From: JBKPHS01 sp046729975
GTDB taxonomy: Bacteria; Actinomycetota; Thermoleophilia; Solirubrobacterales; Thermoleophilaceae
DNA: 18,847 bases
Assembly (NCBI GenBank): GCA_046729975.1
Contig: JBKPHS010000023.1
Coordinates: 1 to 18,847, forward strand
Reading direction: 5' to 3'
Shown here: positions 14,892 to 18,847 of the stretch, in pieces
How positions within the stretch are numbered: the first letter of the stretch is position 1
Layout: each line of letters begins with the position of its first letter
Notes under the pieces: generated by a model
What the model saw: the letters and a program-made list of their open reading frames with translations, nothing else
The model's database searches: none
Told to the model about the DNA's origin: nothing
Translations under genes and position numbers: made by a program

Positions 14892-16147
14892 GCACAACGC
14901 CCCTGTCAGACAACGAATTCCTGTTCACCTCCGAGTCGGTCACCGAGGGCCATCCGGACAAGATGGCCGACCAGATCTCGGACGGCGTGCTCGACGCCGT
15001 CATGCGCGACGACCCTCAGGGTCGCGTGGCCTGCGAGACACTCGTCAACACGGGCCTCGTCGTGGTCTCCGGTGAGATCTCGACCAAGACGTACGTCGAC
15101 ATCCCGAAGATCGCGCGCGAGACGATCCGCAAGATCGGCTACGACAACGCGGCCTACGGCTTCGACTGCGAGACCTGCGCCGTAATCACGGCGATCGACG
15201 AGCAGTCGCCGGACATCGCGCAGGGCGTGGACCACGCGTACGAGACGCGCCACGACCCCTCGGACGACGACGAGCTCGACGAGGCGGGCGCGGGCGACCA
15301 GGGCATGATGTTCGGCTACGCGACGCGCGAGACCAGGGAACTTATGCCGATGCCGATCTCGCTCGCCCACAAGCTCGCGCACCGGCTCGCGGAGGTCCGT
15401 CGCGGGGACGTGATGCCCTACCTGCGGCCCGACGGCAAGACGCAGGTGACCGTGCGCTACGAGAACGACCGCCCGATCGAGATCGAGAAGATCCTGATCT
15501 CGGCGCAGCACAAGCCGGGCCTCGATTCGGAGACGCTCATCAAGCCGGATCTCTGGGAGCACGTCGTGCACCCGATCCTGCCGCCCGAGCTCTACGACCA
15601 GAAGAAGCTCAACAACGACTCGAACTTCCTCGTCAACCCGACCGGCAAGTTCGAGATCGGCGGGCCGATGGGCGACGCCGGCCTGACTGGCCGGAAGATC
15701 ATCATCGACACCTACGGCGGCATGGCCCGGCACGGTGGCGGCGCCTTCTCGGGCAAGGATCCGTCGAAGGTGGACCGCTCGGCCGCATACGCGGCCCGCT
15801 ACGTCGCCAAGAACGTCGTCGCCGCCGGCCTGGCCGACCGCTGCGAGGTCCAGGTGGCGTACGCGATCGGCGTCGCGCACCCTGTGTCCCTCATGGTCGA
15901 GACGTTCGGGACCGAGCGCGTGGCCCGTTCGAAGATCGTGCAGCTGGTGGGCGAGCACTTCGACCTGCGCCCTGGCGCGTTCCGCCAGTACCTGAACCTG
16001 CACCGGCCGATCTACCAGAAGACCGCCGCGTACGGGCACTTCGGTCGCGAGGACCACGACTTCACCTGGGAGAAGACGGACAAGGCCGATGCCCTCCGCG
16101 AGGTGGCGGGCCTGGGCGCTCGCGAAGAGGTACCCGCCTCGTCCTGA
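14888..16147 (+). CDS. metK: S-adenosylmethionine synthetase (methionine adenosyltransferase)
   Basis: Makes SAM from ATP and methionine. 419 residues, slightly long for the family. Seen: FTSESVTEGHPDKMADQISD (13-32), GAGDQGMMFGYA (134-145), the HKLAHRLAEVR helix (161-171), LRPDGKTQVTVRY (179-191), NPTGKFEIGGPMGDAGLTGRK (250-270), IDTYGGMARHGGGAFSGKDPSKVDRSAAY (273-301) and the C-terminal FGREDHDFTWEKTD. The ATG overlaps the stop of the DUF3352 gene (ATGA); it lacks a good ribosome binding site of its own, so translation is probably coupled. No SAM riboswitch is seen upstream, and none would fit. SAM from this enzyme is a substrate of RlmN at the left end of the window. Confidence 0.97.
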   Translation: MSTTPLSDNEFLFTSESVTEGHPDKMADQISDGVLDAVMRDDPQGRVACETLVNTGLVVVSGEISTKTYVDIPKIARETIRKIGYDNAAYGFDCETCAVITAIDEQSPDIAQGVDHAYETRHDPSDDDELDEAGAGDQGMMFGYATRETRELMPMPISLAHKLAHRLAEVRRGDVMPYLRPDGKTQVTVRYENDRPIEIEKILISAQHKPGLDSETLIKPDLWEHVVHPILPPELYDQKKLNNDSNFLVNPTGKFEIGGPMGDAGLTGRKIIIDTYGGMARHGGGAFSGKDPSKVDRSAAYAARYVAKNVVAAGLADRCEVQVAYAIGVAHPVSLMVETFGTERVARSKIVQLVGEHFDLRPGAFRQYLNLHRPIYQKTAAYGHFGREDHDFTWEKTDKADALREVAGLGAREEVPASS

Positions 16148-16392
16148 CGCCGGCGGCTGGTGGCGCGCCGGGACTGGCGCGGCCGGGTATATCCGCTTCC
16201 GCTGCCTCCGGCTTCGCCTACGGAAACCGCTCCAGCGGACACACCCGAGCGCGCGGCCCGCGCGAGTCGCGTCGGCGGCTGACGGGCTTCCTCAGCCCTA
16301 AGCGGCGCGGAGGCCGGAGTCGCCTTGGCGAGCTATCGCAACCACGCCCGACAGAAAGCGTGCCCGAGCAGGCAGCCGACCACGCGCCATCG
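16148..16392. other. Convergent intergenic region between metK and the MDR oxidoreductase gene
   Basis: 245 nt with no credible gene. It has a 6-bp hairpin near the metK end (separate entry), a stretch at 16189-16217 repeating TCCGCT/CCTCCGGCTTC-like units, and a tiny inverted repeat CCGCT/AGCGG (16227-16238). Open frames here are short and lack conserved motifs. Confidence 0.5.
16164..16181 (+). terminator. Weak hairpin after metK
   Basis: CGCGCC (16164-16169), loop GGGACT, GGCGCG (16176-16181), a 6-bp all-GC stem 16 nt after the metK stop with no U-tract. Position suits a terminator for the long plus-strand operon, but sequence support is slight. Confidence 0.35.
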
Positions 16393-17418
16393 TCATCTCG
16401 CTGCGACCGCGATGAGTACCTTGCCGGTCGCTCCGTTCTCGACGGCTCTGTGTGCGCCCGCGGTGTCTTCGAGGGCGAAGCGGTGAAGCGGTAGCCCGGC
16501 TTGCTCGCCAACCTGGAGTGCGCGGTCTTCGATCGCCTGGTTGATGTCCGCGCCGGCTGCGGCGATCCGATCCCACCCGACCGTGTACAGCAGGACGAAT
16601 TGGTAGCGGGCGTTCAGCCCCATGCTGCGCCGGACGTCAGGGCTGAACGGGGCGCCGCCGTCGTTTGCATAGATCGAGATCGTCCCGCGAGGCCGGAGGA
16701 CGGCTTGGTCGAGTTCCGTGTTTGTTCCAGCGGCGACCTCGACGATGAGGTCCACTCCGTCAGGGGCGGCGCGCCGGATCTGCTCGGCGGCGTCGGCGTC
16801 CTTGTAATTGACGACGTGGTGCGCACCGGCAGCTTTGGCGAGCCCCGCCTTCGCGTCACCGCTGACCGTGGCGATCACGGTGGCGCCGGCCCAGCGGGCG
16901 AGCTGGATCGCCGCGTTGCCGACCGCCCCCGCGCCGCCTGCCACCAGCACGCTTCGACCGCCCAGAGCGCCCGGGTGCAGTCGGGCCGGGCCGTCTTCGG
17001 CCACCGTCAGCGCGCGGTGCGCGGTGACGGCGGGAATGCCGATGCTGGCGCCGAGGTCGAAGTCCGCGCCAGCCGGGAGCCGGAATGCCACTTCCGCCGG
17101 GACGACGGTGTATTCCTGGGCGGTGCCGCTCGCCGGGCGGCCGGCCGCGGCCAGCGTGACCCAGACGCGATCACCGACGCTGAAGCGGTCAACTCCGGCG
17201 CCGAGCTCATCGACGAGGCCCGCGCCGTCCTGGTTCGGAACCGTCGGCTCCGCGACCTGCCCGCCGGTCGCGCCGCTACGCGACTTCCAATCCGTCGGGT
17301 TCACTCCCGACACGAGCACGCGGATGCGGATCTCGCCTGCCCCTGGCTCGGGCATCGGTCGCTCCACGAGCTCGAGCACGGACGGGTCGCCAGGGCGTGT
17401 GTAGGTGATCGCTCTCAT
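16393..17418 (-). CDS. Zinc-free MDR oxidoreductase, NADPH:quinone reductase-like
   Basis: 341-residue medium-chain dehydrogenase/reductase of the quinone oxidoreductase/zeta-crystallin type. The N-terminal GroES-like domain has MRAITYTRPGDPSVLELVER and VLVSGVNPTDWKSRSGA, where zinc enzymes carry a catalytic cysteine; none is present here. The nucleotide-binding motif is AGGAGAVGNAAIQLARWAGA (160-179), followed by HHVVNYKDADAAEQIRRAA and a C-terminal GATGKVLIAV. It probably reduces quinones or other electrophilic carbonyl or alkene compounds with NAD(P)H. The ATG at 17418 has a modest GTGAGG 5 nt upstream. It lies 105 nt downstream of the epoxide-hydrolase-like gene on the same strand and may share its transcript. 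True substrate unknown. Confidence 0.88.
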   Translation of the reverse strand: MRAITYTRPGDPSVLELVERPMPEPGAGEIRIRVLVSGVNPTDWKSRSGATGGQVAEPTVPNQDGAGLVDELGAGVDRFSVGDRVWVTLAAAGRPASGTAQEYTVVPAEVAFRLPAGADFDLGASIGIPAVTAHRALTVAEDGPARLHPGALGGRSVLVAGGAGAVGNAAIQLARWAGATVIATVSGDAKAGLAKAAGAHHVVNYKDADAAEQIRRAAPDGVDLIVEVAAGTNTELDQAVLRPRGTISIYANDGGAPFSPDVRRSMGLNARYQFVLLYTVGWDRIAAAGADINQAIEDRALQVGEQAGLPLHRFALEDTAGAHRAVENGATGKVLIAVAAR

Positions 17419-17523
17419 CGAAGCCTCACTCTGCCGCAGCGGGCTAGCCGAACGTAAGCATGCAGGCCTCGGCGCTGGGAGTCCTGGAAGCCATGCCCAG
17501 CCGACGGTAGTCGAATCGAGTGG

Positions 17524-18492
17524 CTACGTCGTCGACGTTCGGGGGGTTTGGCTTGGGCGGGCCGGGGCGAAGAAGTCGATGAGGAGTTGTGTGACGCGCT
17601 CGGGCTCGTCGTGATGGACCCAATGCGAGGCGTCGGGTAGGCGCTCGACGCTCTCGAGCTTGGGCACGTCGTCGCGGTCGGGCTCGGCCAGTTTCGGCCC
17701 GAGGTAGCGATCGCGCTGCCCCCAGATGACGAGGGTGTGCGCCGAGATCGGGCGAAGCTGCGCTTGGACCTGCTTCGACTGTCGCACCGCGGCGCGGTAG
17801 TAGTTGATGATCGCGGCTTCTGCCCCTGGCTGGGACCACGACTCGACGTAGCGTTCGGTGTCCTCAGGCGTGTACGGGGGGCGGGCGTCGCGCTGGTAGC
17901 GCCGGAAGAATCGCCAGTTGCCGGCGCGCACAATGCGCTCGGGCAGCGCTGGGAACTGGAAGAAGAAGAAGGACCAGAGCTTCCGGAGCTGGTTGGGGTG
18001 GCGCAGCCCCTGGTTGAGCCGCCGCGGATGGGCGGCGTTGAGGATGGCCAGGCGGTCCACCACCTCTGGGTGGTTCATCGCGGTGGCCCAGGCGACGGTT
18101 CCGCCCCAGTCGTGGCCGACCAGCAGCGCCGAGTCGGCACCGAGCTCTCGGATGAGACCGCGGACGTCGGCGGCCAGCTTGTCGGCGCTATAGGCCTCGA
18201 CGCCTGCCGGCCGCGACGACAGGTTGTAGCCGCGCAGGTCGGGCGCGACGACGCGAAAGCCCGCCGCCGCCAGCGGCGCGATCTGCAGCCGCCAGCTGAA
18301 CCAGAACTCCGGGAAGCCGTGCAGCAGAACGATCAGCGGCCCATCGCCAGCCTCGACGTAATGCAACCTCACCTCGCCGACCTCGGCGTAGCCCTCCCGA
18401 AGCTCGGTACGGCCGTCCGACGGAAGGTTCGACGACCCCGAGGCGGGTCCGGGCCCCTCCGGGGTGGACTGGCGCGTGGAGGATGAACTCAC
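17524..18492 (-). CDS. Alpha/beta hydrolase, epoxide hydrolase type
   Basis: 322 residues from a GTG at 18492, preceded by the ribosome binding site AAGGGAG (18498-18504) 5 nt away. An ATG 72 nt upstream at 18564 is possible but would add 24 Arg-rich residues with no family support. The first 30 or so residues are Ser/Pro/Gly-rich and probably disordered. The fold then shows LLHGFPEFWFSWR (56-68, oxyanion HGFP), VGHDWGG with nucleophile D128, a cap domain including SFFFFQFPALPE and INYYRAA with a candidate proton-donor Tyr, WGQRDRYLG (acid D261) and DASHWVHHDEP (H290). An aspartate nucleophile in GHDWGG with HGFP is typical of epoxide hydrolases; haloalkane dehalogenase is the main alternative. 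It probably opens epoxides to diols; substrate unknown. Confidence 0.88.
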   Translation of the reverse strand: MSSSSTRQSTPEGPGPASGSSNLPSDGRTELREGYAEVGEVRLHYVEAGDGPLIVLLHGFPEFWFSWRLQIAPLAAAGFRVVAPDLRGYNLSSRPAGVEAYSADKLAADVRGLIRELGADSALLVGHDWGGTVAWATAMNHPEVVDRLAILNAAHPRRLNQGLRHPNQLRKLWSFFFFQFPALPERIVRAGNWRFFRRYQRDARPPYTPEDTERYVESWSQPGAEAAIINYYRAAVRQSKQVQAQLRPISAHTLVIWGQRDRYLGPKLAEPDRDDVPKLESVERLPDASHWVHHDEPERVTQLLIDFFAPARPSQTPRTSTT

Positions 18493-18728
18493 GGGGTCTC
18501 CCTTCCGTGCCGCGCCGCCTTGGCGACGACGACGCGGCGCTTCCCGCGAGCCGTGCGTCAACACTCGCAGACCCGAGTGGCCAGAGCAACTCCTTCGGCG
18601 GGTCGGACTCCATGCGGGTGAACGCTGCTGCTTTCCGTGCGAAGGAGCCGTGACCGCTCGAGTCGTGCTTTGCGCGAAATCCGAGCGTCAATCGCCGCGC
18701 TCGATTCACGGCCGCTCGGCGACCCGCT
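18493..18728. other. Intergenic region between two minus-strand genes
   Basis: 236 nt without a supported gene. On the minus strand a TTGACG (18686-18691) resembles a -35 element, but no matching -10 is seen at 16-18 nt. The ribosome binding site of the epoxide-hydrolase-like gene is at its left edge. Short open frames on both strands lack conserved motifs. Confidence 0.4.
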
Positions 18729-18847
18729 TCATTTCACGCTCCTGTACTTGAGGTGGGTGACGCCGGGCGCCTCGACGGCCCGGACCTGCTCGAGCTGCAC
18801 CTCCGCGTCCCCGAGGTTGTCGAAGAGGCGAGCACCGTCGCCGAGCA
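18729..18847 (-). CDS. RibD C-terminal / dihydrofolate reductase-like protein, last 38 codons only
   Basis: On the minus strand the frame enters from beyond the right edge and ends at TGA (18729-18731). The 38 visible residues read LGDGARLFDNLGDAEVQLEQ then VRAVEAPGVTHLKYRSVK. The pattern G.G.RLFD.LG, followed by a strand with VEAPGVTHL.YR at the extreme C-terminus, is typical of dihydrofolate-reductase-family (RibD-C) proteins in actinobacteria. These are stand-alone NADPH-dependent reductases of mostly unknown substrate. With so little visible, the call rests on C-terminal pattern recognition. It lies upstream of the epoxide hydrolase and oxidoreductase genes on the same strand, perhaps part of one redox or detoxification group. 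Confidence 0.65.
   Translation of the reverse strand, partial: LGDGARLFDNLGDAEVQLEQVRAVEAPGVTHLKYRSVK

Noticed and set aside
14906..16057. 383-codon minus-strand frame opposite metK
   Set aside because: Antisense shadow of a highly conserved gene; composition dominated by Val/Arg/Asp/Leu.
18493..18564. Upstream ATG (18564) as start of the epoxide-hydrolase-like protein
   Set aside because: It would add 24 Arg/Gly-rich residues unsupported by the family, while GTG at 18492 has a well-spaced AAGGGAG ribosome binding site.

Overview
The window is very GC-rich, densely packed, and uses many GTG and occasional TTG starts with 1-4 nt stop/start overlaps. Gene content and order (rluB - aroH - hisC-like - aroF - tyrA - aroA - cmk - der - DUF3352 - metK) point to a high-GC Actinomycetota chromosome, probably a deep class such as Thermoleophilia (Solirubrobacterales/Gaiellales type). 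The class assignment is inference; no rRNA or tRNA gene is present to fix it.

Layout. Bases 1-801 (minus) hold the 5' two thirds of rlmN. Diverging from it is a 942-residue secreted neutral-ceramidase-like protein (919-3747), followed by an intergenic region with interlocking inverted repeats. From 3905 to 16147 everything lies on the plus strand: rluB; a DGPF/YCII protein plus ECF42-type sigma factor pair that seems to be inserted in an otherwise housekeeping neighbourhood; chorismate mutase aroH; a HisC-family aminotransferase; a 226-nt leader region; DAHP synthase aroF, prephenate dehydrogenase tyrA, EPSP synthase aroA; then cytidylate kinase cmk, GTPase der, a DUF3352 membrane-anchored protein and metK. 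After a convergent intergenic region the minus strand carries a zinc-free quinone-oxidoreductase-like MDR protein, an epoxide-hydrolase-type alpha/beta hydrolase and the last 38 codons of a RibD-C/dihydrofolate-reductase-like protein.

How the genes work together. aroF, aroA, aroH, tyrA and the aminotransferase cover the entry and late steps of Phe/Tyr/Trp synthesis. rlmN, rluB and der act on 23S rRNA or 50S assembly, and metK supplies the SAM that RlmN uses. Coupled starts suggest that aroF-tyrA-aroA, and possibly everything through metK, is one transcript.

Main discovery candidate. Between the aminotransferase and aroF there is an unannotated 30-codon ORF (7783-7875) rich in aromatic codons, with residues 22-30 reading FYRWAWRFS. 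Its Ala-Phe and Arg-Trp codons (7843-7848 and 7852-7858) are perfectly complementary, over 13 base pairs with only the intervening Tyr codon bulged out, to 7962-7974, which contains the aroF Shine-Dalgarno sequence. Two further stems nest inside. This looks like a translational attenuator that senses all three aromatic amino acids at DAHP synthase. A second good regulatory signal is an ECF42-type promoter (TGTCGA-N17-CGTC, 4600-4626) in the 3' end of rluB, upstream of the DGPF/ECF42 pair. The sigma-factor gene itself lacks any conventional start codon at the expected place.
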